Assembly (NCBI GenBank): GCA_020633315.1
Contig: JACKDV010000021.1
Coordinates: 86,742-150,741 of the forward strand
Length of the DNA: 64,000 nt
DNA from: Myxococcales bacterium
GTDB taxonomy: Bacteria; Myxococcota_A; Polyangia; Nannocystales; Nannocystaceae
Direction of reading: 5' to 3'
Program-made: the position numbers and the translations under genes
Notes under the pieces: generated by a model
Seen by the model: the letters and a program-made list of their open reading frames with translations, nothing else
Database searches by the model: none
What the model was told of the DNA's origin: nothing
Shown: positions 54,960 to 64,000 of the stretch, in pieces
How the letters are laid out: the number at the start of each line of letters is the position of its first letter
How positions within the stretch are numbered: position 1 is the stretch's first letter

Positions 54960-56923
54960 ACCGTCACCCTCCGGTGGTAGGTGGCCCACTCGAGCGCGAC
55001 CAGGCCCGCGACCAGCAGCATCACCAGCGTCCACAGCGGTCCGGAGGGCAGGGGCGTGGGCTCGGGGGCGGCCTCGGCCTGGGCGGCCTGCGGCAGCTCG
55101 AGCGCCTCGATGCGGTCGTGGAGATCGGAGGCGTGCAGGTCGGTCTGGTTGACGGCCAGCTCCACCGAGGCCCCGGCCAGCGGCCCATCCACGGCGGCGA
55201 TCGAGTAGAAGCCGGGCACCAGCGCGCGCAGGCGGAAGCGGCCGCGCTCCACCGGCAGCTCGCGCGAGCCCTCGGGCCCGCTCACGGTGACCCGCCCGAC
55301 CCCCTCGGGGGCCAGGCCCAGGTCGGCCAGGGCCAGCTCGCGGTGGGCCCCCACCGGCACGCTGGCCACGAAGCCCGGCTCGCGCTGCTCGAAGTAGCGG
55401 ATGAGGTTGTCCACCATCATCGGGAAGGCCGTGCGCATCGGCAGGTCGCTCTGCCGCGGGTCGAAGCCGAAGGCCACCGTGGCGTGCTCTCCATCGCGCA
55501 GCACCACGATGGGCTCGCCGATGCTGCGCACCAGCACCTGGTCGCCCGCCTCGGTGACAAAGGTGGTCCCGCGCGCGAGGTTCACGTCCTTGAGCACCAC
55601 GTGCTGGAGCACCGGGTGGTCCCGGTCGAGCTCGGTGAGGAACGGCCGCTCCACGTCGGCCTTCTTGGCGATCGAGATCGGCGAGCTCTCGTGCCGCCAC
55701 GGGTCGAAGACCACCACGTGGGCCTCGGGCAGCGTGGTGGGCAGGGGCTCGCCGCCGGTGTCGAAGAACACCACGTCGGCCTCGTCGAGCTCCGGCGCGC
55801 CCTCGCGCGCGGCCTGGGGGCTCAGCCCCGTCAGCCGCACGTGATCGTCGAGCACCAGCAGGGCCGCCTCGAGGAACAGGTTGGTGCCGTCGGTCACCAG
55901 CACCACGTCGAGCGGCGACAGCGGAGGCACCACCGCGTAGGCCACGTCGTCGTGGCTCAGCCCGAAGGGCTCGGGCTCGCCGGGCCCCGCGTCCTCTCGC
56001 ATCAGCCGGGCCACGAAGCGCGAGCGCGCCGCATCGAGGTCGGCCAGCACCTCGCGCTTGTGCTCCCCGGGCTCGAGCCGCAGCGTGGTCCGGCCCACGG
56101 GCGCGCCGTCGGCCTCCACCTCGAGCACCACCTTGGCCGGGGTGTCGCCCAGGTTGCGCACCTCGGTGAGCACCTCGATCTTGTCGCGCGCGTAGGGATA
56201 GCGCCGCGCTGCGAAGGCGGTGATGGCCACGTTGTCGGCCGGGCCGCCCACCCGCGCCACCTCGCAGGCGATCGGTCCCTCGGTGCAGGCCCGCAGCGCG
56301 TCCACCCCCGCCGGATCCAGCGCTCCGTCGGTCAGCACCAGGATTCGCGGCCCCGGCCGCTCGCCGATCGCATGCGCGGCCAGGGCCAGGGCGCGACCCA
56401 GGTCGGCCTCGCCGTAGCGCGGCCGCAGCCGCTGCAGGCCCGCGACCAGGCTCACCGGGTCGCCCGACAGCGGCGACACCACGCTCACCTCCTCGCTCGC
56501 TCCGATCACCACCGCCCGGTCGGCGGGCCCCAGCGCCAGCAGCTCCTGCTCCGCCCGGCGCCGCGCCAGATCGAGGCGCGTGGTGTCGGGCTCGTCGGGG
56601 GACGGCCCCGCCATGCTCGCCGACGAGTCCACCACGATGGCCAGGCTCACCGGATCGCGCAGCCACACCTCGGGCCGCGGATCGCCCAGGGCCAGGCACA
56701 CCAGCGCGAGCACCACCATCTGCAGCAGCCACGACAGCAGGCGCCGCAGCTTCCGCCACAGCCGACGGCTCTCCGACTCGCGAGTGACCCGCTCCCACAG
56801 CGCCGCGAAGGGCACCACGATCTGGCGCCGTCGCATCCGCAGCAGGTAGAGCACCGTGATCGCGCCCGCCCCCGCCGCGAACAGCGGCCACATCTGGGCG
56901 AGGGTCCAGCCGGCGAAGCTCAC
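54956..56923 (-). CDS. BatA-like VWA domain membrane protein
   Basis: 655 residues. The N-terminal region (MWPLFAAGAGAITVLYLLRMRRR) is the BatA-type helix with an arginine-rich patch, followed by a second helix (LLQMVVLALVCLALGDP) and a VWA domain with VDSSASM (MIDAS DxSxS) and LVLTDGALDP. The middle is beta-rich and the C-terminus has one more helix (LVMLLVAGLVALEWATY). BatA-type proteins are associated with MoxR-dependent assembly or stress tolerance, but the exact function is unclear. The GTG start overlaps the DUF58 gene stop (GTGA), and the end is coupled to the next gene. Confidence 0.88.
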   Translation of the reverse strand: MSFAGWTLAQMWPLFAAGAGAITVLYLLRMRRRQIVVPFAALWERVTRESESRRLWRKLRRLLSWLLQMVVLALVCLALGDPRPEVWLRDPVSLAIVVDSSASMAGPSPDEPDTTRLDLARRRAEQELLALGPADRAVVIGASEEVSVVSPLSGDPVSLVAGLQRLRPRYGEADLGRALALAAHAIGERPGPRILVLTDGALDPAGVDALRACTEGPIACEVARVGGPADNVAITAFAARRYPYARDKIEVLTEVRNLGDTPAKVVLEVEADGAPVGRTTLRLEPGEHKREVLADLDAARSRFVARLMREDAGPGEPEPFGLSHDDVAYAVVPPLSPLDVVLVTDGTNLFLEAALLVLDDHVRLTGLSPQAAREGAPELDEADVVFFDTGGEPLPTTLPEAHVVVFDPWRHESSPISIAKKADVERPFLTELDRDHPVLQHVVLKDVNLARGTTFVTEAGDQVLVRSIGEPIVVLRDGEHATVAFGFDPRQSDLPMRTAFPMMVDNLIRYFEQREPGFVASVPVGAHRELALADLGLAPEGVGRVTVSGPEGSRELPVERGRFRLRALVPGFYSIAAVDGPLAGASVELAVNQTDLHASDLHDRIEALELPQAAQAEAAPEPTPLPSGPLWTLVMLLVAGLVALEWATYHRRVTV

Positions 56924-57861
56924 CGCAGGATGCCTCCCTGCCGGAACATGCGGAGCACCATGTCGTCGAAGGGCACGTCGATGCGCGCCTGGGTCAGGTA
57001 GATCCCGCGCGAGCGGCAGCTCGCCTCGAGGTGCTCGCAGAAGCGACGGTGGGCCTCGGCGTAGGCCCGCAGGGCGCGGGGCGACAGGGTCACGTCACGG
57101 GCCACGCCCCCCTCCACGTCCACCAGCTGCACGTCGCCGCGCAGCCCGGAGTCGGTGGGGTCGGCCTCGATGGGATCGATGATCTGCACCGCGACCGGCT
57201 CGTGCTTGCGGAAGCGCAGCATGTTGAGCCCCTCGAACGCGCCCTCGAGATCGTAGAAGTCGCTGATCACCACGGTCAGGCCAGGCTGTCGGCTCTCGGC
57301 CGCCACCCGCGAGCACATCGCCCGGATGTCGGTCGCCCCGCCGCGCTCGGCCGTGCGCAGGAACTCGAACACCCGGAAGATCCGCCCCTTGCCGCGCACC
57401 GCGGGCAGCGTGGCGTGCCGCTTGCGCGACGCGCAGGTCAGGCCCACGCGGTCGAGGTTGGCCAGGCCCACGTAGGCCAGGGCCGCGCCCACCTGCATCG
57501 CGTAGCGCAGCTTGGCCCCGCCGCGGGTGCTCATCGAGTCGCTCACGTCGATCACGATGCGGATCGGCAGGTCCTCGTCCTCTTCGAACAGGCGGATGAG
57601 CGCATGGTTGAGGCGCATCCACACCGTCCAGTCGAGGTAGCGGATGTCGTCGCCGGGGGAGTACTCGCGGTGGTCGGCGAACTCCTGTCCGCTGCCCACC
57701 TTGCGGGTCTTTCGCTCGGCGCGCTGCCGGCCGCGGAACAGCCGGCGCGCGATCACCTGGAGCAGCTCCAGGCGCTTGAGGAAGGCCTCGTCGAAGAGGT
57801 CCTCCTCGGAGGCGGCGGGCGCCGCCTCGCGGCGCGCCAGCAGGCGATCGGCCCAACCCAC
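56920..57861 (-). CDS. DUF58 domain protein
   Basis: 313 residues. The DUF58 core is GSGQEFADHREYSPGDD then IRYLDWTVWMR (family motif G.EF...R.Y..GD..R.IDW), and a VWA-like fold follows with VIDVSDSMSTRGG. The protein is soluble. DUF58 genes nearly always sit between MoxR and BatA-like genes, as here, and are thought to act in MoxR-assisted complex assembly. The GTG start has GAGGAA 6 bases upstream, 20 bases after the MoxR stop. Confidence 0.9.
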   Translation of the reverse strand: MGWADRLLARREAAPAASEEDLFDEAFLKRLELLQVIARRLFRGRQRAERKTRKVGSGQEFADHREYSPGDDIRYLDWTVWMRLNHALIRLFEEDEDLPIRIVIDVSDSMSTRGGAKLRYAMQVGAALAYVGLANLDRVGLTCASRKRHATLPAVRGKGRIFRVFEFLRTAERGGATDIRAMCSRVAAESRQPGLTVVISDFYDLEGAFEGLNMLRFRKHEPVAVQIIDPIEADPTDSGLRGDVQLVDVEGGVARDVTLSPRALRAYAEAHRRFCEHLEASCRSRGIYLTQARIDVPFDDMVLRMFRQGGILR

Positions 57862-57881
57862 GTGGTGTTCCTCGAGAACCG

Positions 57882-58895
<1,014 letters not shown>

Positions 58896-58957
58896 GCAGG
58901 CGTCGAGTGGGCGCGCCGACGAGGGGCGACGGCAGCACCCGGGGTTGGTGGGAGCTC

Positions 58958-60919
58958 TCAGTCTCGCGGTTGGATGAGCTGGTAGTAGCGCTTGATGCGG
59001 CGGCGTGCGGCAGCCGGCAGGGCCTCGTTGTCGATCGCGCTCTGGGCGAAGCCGCGGTAGTCCTTGTAGACCTTGCGGTAGGGCTCGGTGGCGAAGCCCT
59101 CCTGGCTCGCGTCGCGGATGACCTCGGCCCGGCTCACGCCGCGGCCCTCCTTGGCCTTCACGCGCACGTTCTTCATGTTGGTCTTCATGCTCGAGTCGGC
59201 GCCGAGGGGATCGACCGAGCCGTCGCCGATGCCGTCGCCCTGGGAGGCCTGGCCCTGGCCCTCGCCCTGGCCGGCCTGACCGTCCTGGCCCTCACCCTGA
59301 CCGTCGCCCTCGCCTTGGCCCTGGCCCTCGCCCTCACCTTCGCCCTGGCCCTCGCCTTCGCCCTGACCCTCGCCGGGCATCTCCATGAAGCCCTTGGGCT
59401 CGCCCTCGCCCACCTGGCCCTCGACCAGCAGCGTGGACTCGTTGCCCTTGCCCTTGCCGTCCTTGCCCTTGCTATCCTTGCCGTCGCGCTGGCCCTTGGC
59501 GGCCTGCGAGAACCGGCGCATCTGCTGGCGGCGGCGGTCCTGGCCCTCGCCCTGCTGACCCGCGCGACGGACCACGCTCTTGGCCTCCTCGAGGCTGTCG
59601 CGGGCCTGCCCCATGCGCTGGGATTGCCGGCTCTTGCGGCTGGCCTGGCTCATGCCGCGCCCGAGCTTCTCGAGCGAGCGCTGCTTCTTCTGGGGCGAGC
59701 TGCCCTTGCTCGCGGCCTCCTTGGCCTGGCGGCGGAGCTGCTCGAGGCGATCGCGGGCCTTCTGCTCGCGCTCCTGCTGTCGCCGCAGGCTCTCGACCTC
59801 GTCGCGCAGCTTCTTGAGCCGGCGCTCCTTGTCGGCCTGCTCCTCGGGGGTCTTGGCTTCCTTCTTCTCCTCGCGCCGCAGCCGACGCTCCGCCTCGTCG
59901 AGCTTCTCGTCGGTGTCGGAGTCCTTGTTCTGCGCCGCGTTGCTCAGCCGACGCTCCGCCTCCTGCAGCGCCTCGTCGAGCTGCTTGCGGGCCTCCTCGT
60001 CGGCCTGGGCCTGCTCGCCCGCCTCGGCCAGCGCCTGCTCGGCCTGCTCGCCCTTGCCCTCGTCGAGCGCCTTGGCGGTCTCCTGCGTGACCTCCTGCTG
60101 CTCGAGCGCCCCGGCCAGCTCGCGCATGGCCTCGGCCAGCATCGCCGGATCCTCCTCGAGCTCGGCCTCCCATCGCTCCTCGGCCTCGGCCAGCAGCTGC
60201 TCGAGCTCCTCGAGGCGCTCGAGCGCGGTGGCGCGATCGATCTCGCCCTTCTCCAGCGCATCGAGCACGTCGAGGATCGCCTCGGCCAGCTCGGCCGGGG
60301 TGTCCTGGTGGGTCGCCGCCAGGTCGCGCAGGTTCTCGCGCAGCGGCTCGGCCAGGGCCAGGTCGAGCGCCTCGTGGTGCAGCTCGCGGTCGATCTCGAT
60401 CACGATCGGATCGGGATCGGCGAAGACCACCGGGGGATCGGGCGGGGGCACCAGCATCCCGCCCACCGCGGCGGCGGCGGCCAGGCCATCGGTCCAGCGG
60501 GGCGTGGGCACGCGCAGCGGCACCACCGGGCGGGGATCGAGGCTCGCGGCCAGCGTCTGGGCGCGCTCCTGCATGATCGCCACGATGTCGGCGGTGCGTG
60601 GATCGTCGGCCCGCGGCGGGCGGGCCTGCAGCTCCAGCGCATTGCCGAGCTGGTCGTCGAGGCCGTAGTGCTCGTCCACTCGCCGGGCCACCGCGCGCCA
60701 CGGGTGCCGCCGCAGGGCGGCCCAGGCCAGCACCAGCGGCACCGGCAGGGCAGTGAGCCACAGCAGCTGCGAGGGCGCATCGAAGCGGCGGATCGCCACC
60801 AGCGTGAGCGCGGCCAGCCACAGCCCCGCGGGCAGGGCGATGCGGGTCAGGCCCCAGGCCGCGTCGGCCATCCGCTGGCGACGGCGCACCGCCCCCAGCA
60901 ATCCATCCACGCGGCTCAC
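58958..60919 (-). CDS. Membrane protein with long charged coiled coil and Gly/Glu/Gln repeats (DUF4175-like)
   Basis: 653 residues. Two N-terminal hydrophobic segments (about 20-70) with PHPWRAVARRVDEHYGLDDQLG (quoted in part: ARRVDEHYGLDDQLG) resemble DUF4175-type proteins seen in MoxR/BAT clusters. Residues about 180-480 are an extremely charged helical region (ELEEDPAMLAEAMRELAGAL, RRLRREEKKEAKTPEEQADK), probably coiled coil, then a low-complexity GEGQ/GEGEG repeat and a basic C-terminal domain (RRRIKRYYQLIQPRD). It may be a scaffold or outer binding partner for the complex. The GTG start has AAGGAA upstream and overlaps the protease stop (GTGA). Confidence 0.82.
   Translation of the reverse strand: MSRVDGLLGAVRRRQRMADAAWGLTRIALPAGLWLAALTLVAIRRFDAPSQLLWLTALPVPLVLAWAALRRHPWRAVARRVDEHYGLDDQLGNALELQARPPRADDPRTADIVAIMQERAQTLAASLDPRPVVPLRVPTPRWTDGLAAAAAVGGMLVPPPDPPVVFADPDPIVIEIDRELHHEALDLALAEPLRENLRDLAATHQDTPAELAEAILDVLDALEKGEIDRATALERLEELEQLLAEAEERWEAELEEDPAMLAEAMRELAGALEQQEVTQETAKALDEGKGEQAEQALAEAGEQAQADEEARKQLDEALQEAERRLSNAAQNKDSDTDEKLDEAERRLRREEKKEAKTPEEQADKERRLKKLRDEVESLRRQQEREQKARDRLEQLRRQAKEAASKGSSPQKKQRSLEKLGRGMSQASRKSRQSQRMGQARDSLEEAKSVVRRAGQQGEGQDRRRQQMRRFSQAAKGQRDGKDSKGKDGKGKGNESTLLVEGQVGEGEPKGFMEMPGEGQGEGEGQGEGEGEGQGQGEGDGQGEGQDGQAGQGEGQGQASQGDGIGDGSVDPLGADSSMKTNMKNVRVKAKEGRGVSRAEVIRDASQEGFATEPYRKVYKDYRGFAQSAIDNEALPAAARRRIKRYYQLIQPRD
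59240..59380. repeat. Low-complexity Gly-Glu-Gln coding repeat
   Basis: Imperfect hexanucleotide-based repeat (GCCCTCGCCCTGGCC-type words on the plus strand) encoding GEGQGEGEG and similar on the minus strand. Opposite-strand translation gives a false hydrophobic Leu/Ala protein. Confidence 0.8.
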
Positions 60920-62370
60920 TCGGGTTCCTTCCTGCTGCGTCGTCGGCGGGGCTTGTTGGTGTGCACGCCCTTCCAGGCGGTGGCGACGAGCTTGGACGCA
61001 TCGACCTCGGGGGGGATTCCCGTGGCGAACAGCACCCGGTCGCCGCGGCGGTCGATCGCGTGATCGTCGGGCACCATGCGCTGCAGGTAGTCCGCGAAGA
61101 CCTCCTCGAACTCGGCCGCGTCGCGGTCGGTGTCCCAGACGATGACGCCCACGACCAGGGGAACGCTCCAGCCGCTCTCTTGCTGACGGTCCGAGCCGGA
61201 ATCTCCCGCGGGCCGGGCCTTCTCGATCGCCACGTAGTGATCTCCGCCCCAGCCCGCCGCCGCGCGCCGGGCCTCGGTCGAGCGCACGCTCTGGGAGAGC
61301 ATGGTCAGCAGCTCCGCCTCGCCCAGGGTGTCGTGCCACAGCAGCTCCGTGCCCGGGATCAGCGCCTGGAGCACCCCCACGTCCATCTTGGTGGGAATCG
61401 GGGGCTCGCGGGCCAGCAGCTTGTCGATGTGGAGCATCTGCTCCGAGCTCTCGGGCAGCGCGTCGTACAGCTCGTCCACCGCCTTCCAGCCCTTTTGGCG
61501 GACCAGGCGGGTGATGGTGGCCGTGCCGTCGGCGTAGGGAAGCTGCAGCGAGCGGACCAGGATCGGGTAGTCCGACGCGAAGTCGGCCAGATCGAGCACC
61601 TGGTTGCCCATGGCATCGAGCACGCGGTCCTCGATCGATTCCAGCCCGCTGGCGCCGCTCACCCACGCCAGGTAGGTGGCCTGCGCCCCGCCCTCGATGA
61701 GGAAGCGGCGGGCCGTCTCCTCGTCGTTGCGGTGCGGCAGCGGCTCCTGGTGCTTCTGGAGGTCGAAGTGCATGTCCTGGAGCCCGTGGGCGATCTCGTG
61801 GCCCACCACCATGCTCAGCGTGACCTTGTCTACGAAGTCACCGATGAAGAGGGTCTTTTCCTTGGGATCGTAGAAGCCGGCCACCCCGTCCTCGAGCAGG
61901 TCGAGCACGATCTGCTCCGCATCGGAGCCGCGCGGGATCATCCCCATGCTCGCTTGGACACGTCCCAGCCGCGCCAGTTCCTCCGGGGTCGTGTGCTCGT
62001 ACATCGAGCGCTTGGCGAACTCGCGGATGCCGGGTCGGTCGACCACATCGACCTCCACGTTTCGGGTCACCGGCAGGTTCCGGGCCGCCGCGACTTCCTC
62101 GAGGATGCGCGCTGCCTCCTTGCGGGCCGTCGCTGCGTCGAGCCAGCCCTCGCCATCCTCTCTGGGGCGCTTGGGCGGCAGCTTGGTCTCGGGCCTCCCC
62201 GAGTCGGTCTCTACGATCGCGGAGTTTGCGCCATCGGGAGGAAGGGGGGAAGGCTCGGGGATGGCGGCCGGACAGCCGAGCAGCAGCCCCAGCGCCGCGA
62301 GGGCGGGGGAGCGACCGAGGAGTGACCGGCTCGGCCCGGCCCCTGCCGCGCGGCGAGCCCAGGAACGCAC
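60916..62370 (-). CDS. Lipoprotein with HExxH metalloprotease motif (first gene of the MoxR/BAT-like operon)
   Basis: 484 residues. The signal ends at lipobox LLGC (about Cys33) and is followed by a Pro-rich spacer. The catalytic segment is MVVGHEIAHGLQDMHF, with a downstream FLIEGGAQATYLAW that could supply the third zinc ligand Glu, so it is a gluzincin-like protein of uncertain family. The GTG start follows TACGCT at 7 bases, so it is probably leaderless. It heads the operon that continues with the coiled-coil, MoxR, DUF58 and VWA genes. Confidence 0.8.
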   Translation of the reverse strand: MRSWARRAAGAGPSRSLLGRSPALAALGLLLGCPAAIPEPSPLPPDGANSAIVETDSGRPETKLPPKRPREDGEGWLDAATARKEAARILEEVAAARNLPVTRNVEVDVVDRPGIREFAKRSMYEHTTPEELARLGRVQASMGMIPRGSDAEQIVLDLLEDGVAGFYDPKEKTLFIGDFVDKVTLSMVVGHEIAHGLQDMHFDLQKHQEPLPHRNDEETARRFLIEGGAQATYLAWVSGASGLESIEDRVLDAMGNQVLDLADFASDYPILVRSLQLPYADGTATITRLVRQKGWKAVDELYDALPESSEQMLHIDKLLAREPPIPTKMDVGVLQALIPGTELLWHDTLGEAELLTMLSQSVRSTEARRAAAGWGGDHYVAIEKARPAGDSGSDRQQESGWSVPLVVGVIVWDTDRDAAEFEEVFADYLQRMVPDDHAIDRRGDRVLFATGIPPEVDASKLVATAWKGVHTNKPRRRRSRKEPE

Positions 62371-62377
62371 GAGCGCA

Positions 62378-62383
62378 AGCGTA
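62378..62383 (-). promoter_or_regulatory. -10-like element TACGCT, leaderless-type promoter of the MoxR/BAT-like operon
   Basis: Minus-strand TACGCT is 7 bases before GTG 62370. It overlaps one arm of the inverted repeat at 62381-62407. Confidence 0.5.
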
Positions 62384-62407
62384 GCCGCGCGGGGGGAACG
62401 CGGCTAC
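62381..62407. promoter_or_regulatory. 9-bp perfect inverted repeat over the operon promoter
   Basis: GTAGCCGCG (62381-62389) and CGCGGCTAC (62399-62407) with a 9-base spacer. The position over the -10 and upstream of the TSS fits a repressor-type operator, although a terminator reading is possible. Confidence 0.5.
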
Positions 62408-62528
62408 ACGACCGCCCGAAGGTCATGTCAACTGCGCGGGATCACGGCCCTTTCGACCAATTGCCCGCGGCGGCGCCCGGCCCGAGGCCGTGACGCCACC
62501 GCGAGGGTCTTTCGGGGCCAGACCCCCG

Positions 62529-63257
62529 CTACTCGTGGGGCCGGGCGAAGTACGGGAATTCCGCGTCGAACGGCCGGTCGTTCTCGGTCGGGTTGAGCCC
62601 GACCAGGCTCAGCGGATTCTGCCCAGGGGCGGAAAGGTCCAGCAGCACCACGGCCAGGGTCACGTCGATCACCGGGTCGGAGGGCAGCCGGCCGTTGGGG
62701 AAGCCCGCCTCGCCGTTGAGGTCGATCTTGATCGTGTCGGGCACCACCAGCGGCGCCGCCTGGGCCACGCAGGTGTCCACCGCACAGGGCACCAGGCCCG
62801 CTCCCATCAGGTCGTCGTCGAGGGCCGCGTGCAGCCCGGTGAGGTTGGCGACGATCTGCTCCACGAACGCCCCCGTGGCATCGATGCTCGGCGAGGCCGC
62901 GTTGTAGGCATCCTTGTCGCTGATCACCGCCGTGTTGATCGCCGGCATGCCCATGCGATCCACCTGCGTGTAGTCCTCGGGCGGGGACTCGTCGAACTCG
63001 AACTCGCTGCCGCCGTCGGTGTCCGGGGGATCCTCGGTGCCGCTCGAGTCGCCGTCGGTCGGATCGGGATCGCCCGTCGTGCCCGGGGGAGGGGGGACCG
63101 TGTCGTCGTCGCCTGCCGAGTCCCCGGCCGCATCCGAGCCCGACTCGTCCATCCCGTCGTCGCTCATCGGCACCGGATCCGGGTCCGAGAAGCAGCCCGT
63201 CAGGCCCAGGCCGAGGGTGAGCAGGAGGGTGTTGAGGGTGGTGGTCGTGCGGGACAT
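62529..63257 (-). CDS. Lipoprotein carrying the C-terminal part of a DUF4331-like domain
   Basis: 242 residues with lipobox LTGC (Cys22) and an Asp/Ser/Pro/Gly-rich spacer (about 25-95). The globular region QVDRMGMPAINTAVIS, DAYNAASP and VTLAVVLLDLSAPGQNP, then GLNPTENDRPFDAEFPYFA resembles the second half of DUF4331 proteins (R-M-G-N-P-like motif, N-E-ND-F-P end). The ATG overlaps the upstream stop by one base (TGATG). See the neighbour for the first half. Confidence 0.75.
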   Translation of the reverse strand: MSRTTTTLNTLLLTLGLGLTGCFSDPDPVPMSDDGMDESGSDAAGDSAGDDDTVPPPPGTTGDPDPTDGDSSGTEDPPDTDGGSEFEFDESPPEDYTQVDRMGMPAINTAVISDKDAYNAASPSIDATGAFVEQIVANLTGLHAALDDDLMGAGLVPCAVDTCVAQAAPLVVPDTIKIDLNGEAGFPNGRLPSDPVIDVTLAVVLLDLSAPGQNPLSLVGLNPTENDRPFDAEFPYFARPHE

Positions 63258-63892
63258 CAGCCGTTCTCCTTCTTGCGCGAGGTGGTGGCCCACAGGGCCA
63301 GCGAGTCGCTGCCGGCCGCGACCCCATCGATGCTCATCTCCACGATGATCATCGTGACGTTGGTGGCCGCGAACGAGTCGCGGTCGGGGTCGAAGCTCAG
63401 GGTTGCCGAGGCCAGCGTGGCCTGGAAGCCATCGAGGTCGAAGAAGAACGGATCGTCGCGGACCCCCGCGAACGCCCGCAGCCCCAGCCCTGCATCGAGC
63501 TCCGTGTTGACCGGCCCGATCACCTCCTCGCTGCCGCCGGGGATCCCCTCCAGCCTCACGCCCCAGCTCCCGTCGGGCGCCTGCCCGAAGCGGGCCCACA
63601 CCGTCTGGTCCGCCACATTGTCTCCGTCGTTGTCCACGTGGATCCCATAGAGGGTGCCCGAGTCGTAGGTCCCCTCTGAGCCCGGGATGTCCAGTCCAGC
63701 GAACGCGATGGCGGCCACCAGGCGATCTCCGCCCGCGTGCCAGGCAAAGAAGTCGCTGATGTCCGCCGCGGCATCCGTCGCGGCCATGGGGGCATCGATG
63801 TGGTCGGCAGCCTGGGCATCGGGGCGGCCCAGCATCAGGGCCGTCGTGCCGAGGGCCGTCACGGCCAGGGCGGTCTTGGTCAGAGCATTCAT
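63257..63892 (-). CDS. Secreted protein with the N-terminal part of a DUF4331-like domain
   Basis: 211 residues. The signal ends near AQA/AD. The mature N-terminus ADHIDAPMAATDAAADISDFFAW (read ADHIDAP, then DAAADISDFFAW) matches the DHxDxP...D..DI.D.FAF opening of DUF4331 proteins, followed by beta-rich sequence (GTLYGIHVDNDGDNVADQTV). It stops where a normal DUF4331 protein would continue into the part found in the next gene. Start ATG 63892 has GGGAG 8-9 bases upstream. Confidence 0.8.
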   Translation of the reverse strand: MNALTKTALAVTALGTTALMLGRPDAQAADHIDAPMAATDAAADISDFFAWHAGGDRLVAAIAFAGLDIPGSEGTYDSGTLYGIHVDNDGDNVADQTVWARFGQAPDGSWGVRLEGIPGGSEEVIGPVNTELDAGLGLRAFAGVRDDPFFFDLDGFQATLASATLSFDPDRDSFAATNVTMIIVEMSIDGVAAGSDSLALWATTSRKKENG

Positions 63893-64000
63893 GGTGGTTC
63901 TCCCCGCGTCGCCGGCCCGGTGGTTGAAGAGGAGGCCCTCGAGGGGCCCCGTGGCCCGGCGGCATGGGGACTACGGAGGTGGGGGAGGGTCGGATCGGTA

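Noticed and set aside
54974..57001. Long plus-strand open frame across the BatA-like gene
   Set aside because: Antisense to an identified VWA/BatA protein and rich in His/Gly/Arg, the typical composition of shadow frames here.
58907..61063. Long plus-strand Leu/Ala-rich open frame opposite the coiled-coil gene
   Set aside because: It is the antisense shadow of the Gly/Glu/Gln repeat and coiled-coil region; no start support, no domain, and the apparent hydrophobicity is a codon artefact.

Overview
The window is very GC-rich, densely coded DNA from a Gram-negative bacterium, most likely a myxobacterium (phylum Myxococcota), plausibly of the Nannocystis/Plesiocystis/Enhygromyxa group. The evidence is four Hanks-type Ser/Thr kinases (one with FHA, one with TPRs), many lipoproteins with Thr/Ser/Gly-rich linkers after the lipobox, a MYXO-CTERM-like tail, a MoxR/DUF58/VWA operon, tandem RND pumps and tandem cytochromes P450. 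There is no sign of a plasmid, prophage, IS element or CRISPR array; it reads as chromosome with some lineage-specific islands. The taxonomic call is inference from content, not from a marker gene.

Layout. 1-2426: end of a HupE/UreJ-like membrane protein, then a DUF3604 lipoprotein. 2435-3139: thioredoxin-fold-like lipoprotein, minus strand. 3260-6225: TldD/PmbA pair whose first member has a Tat signal. 6269-8499: surface proteins. 8500-8959: non-coding, with tandem repeats. 8960-11306: YihY/BrkB protein and a conserved hypothetical. 11355-16645: kinase, TPR-like protein, CBM9-like lipoprotein, CAP-domain lipoprotein. 16715-19240: MTA phosphorylase, PfkB sugar kinase, ECF sigma factor. 19296-20815: unknown three-gene operon. 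20855-27647 (minus): M1 aminopeptidase-like lipoprotein, membrane protein, kinase with Cys-rich tail, large secreted protein. 27752-29866: tsaE, a small histone-fold protein, a hypothetical, tRNA-Pro(CGG). 29959-33155: FHA kinase, HAD phosphatase, alanine dehydrogenase. 33319-41398: RND adaptor plus two RND permeases. 41444-45492: lipoproteins, AmpG-like MFS transporter, M48 protease, esterase. 45547-48558: kinase-TPR protein. 48619-51748: two intact P450s and a gutted third. 52122-62370 (minus): six-gene MoxR/BAT-like operon. 62529-63892: a DUF4331 domain apparently split over two genes.

How the genes work together. Most transcription units are tight, with repeated 4-base ATGA/GTGA stop/start overlaps that imply translational coupling. 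Many first genes have no Shine-Dalgarno sequence but carry a -10-like hexamer (TATGCT, TATCCT, TAAGCT, TACGCT, TATGAT) only 5-10 bases before the start codon, so leaderless transcription is probably common here. Internal operon genes more often have GGAGG-type ribosome binding sites. These promoter signatures also decided several start codons.

The best candidates for further work are the 64-residue histone-fold protein at 28565-28759, the leaderless promoter signature, the P450 deletion remnant, the three-gene operon at 19296-20815 and the kinase/secreted-protein pair at 20855-24576. No searches were run: family names rest on motifs and recall, and start codons are predictions.
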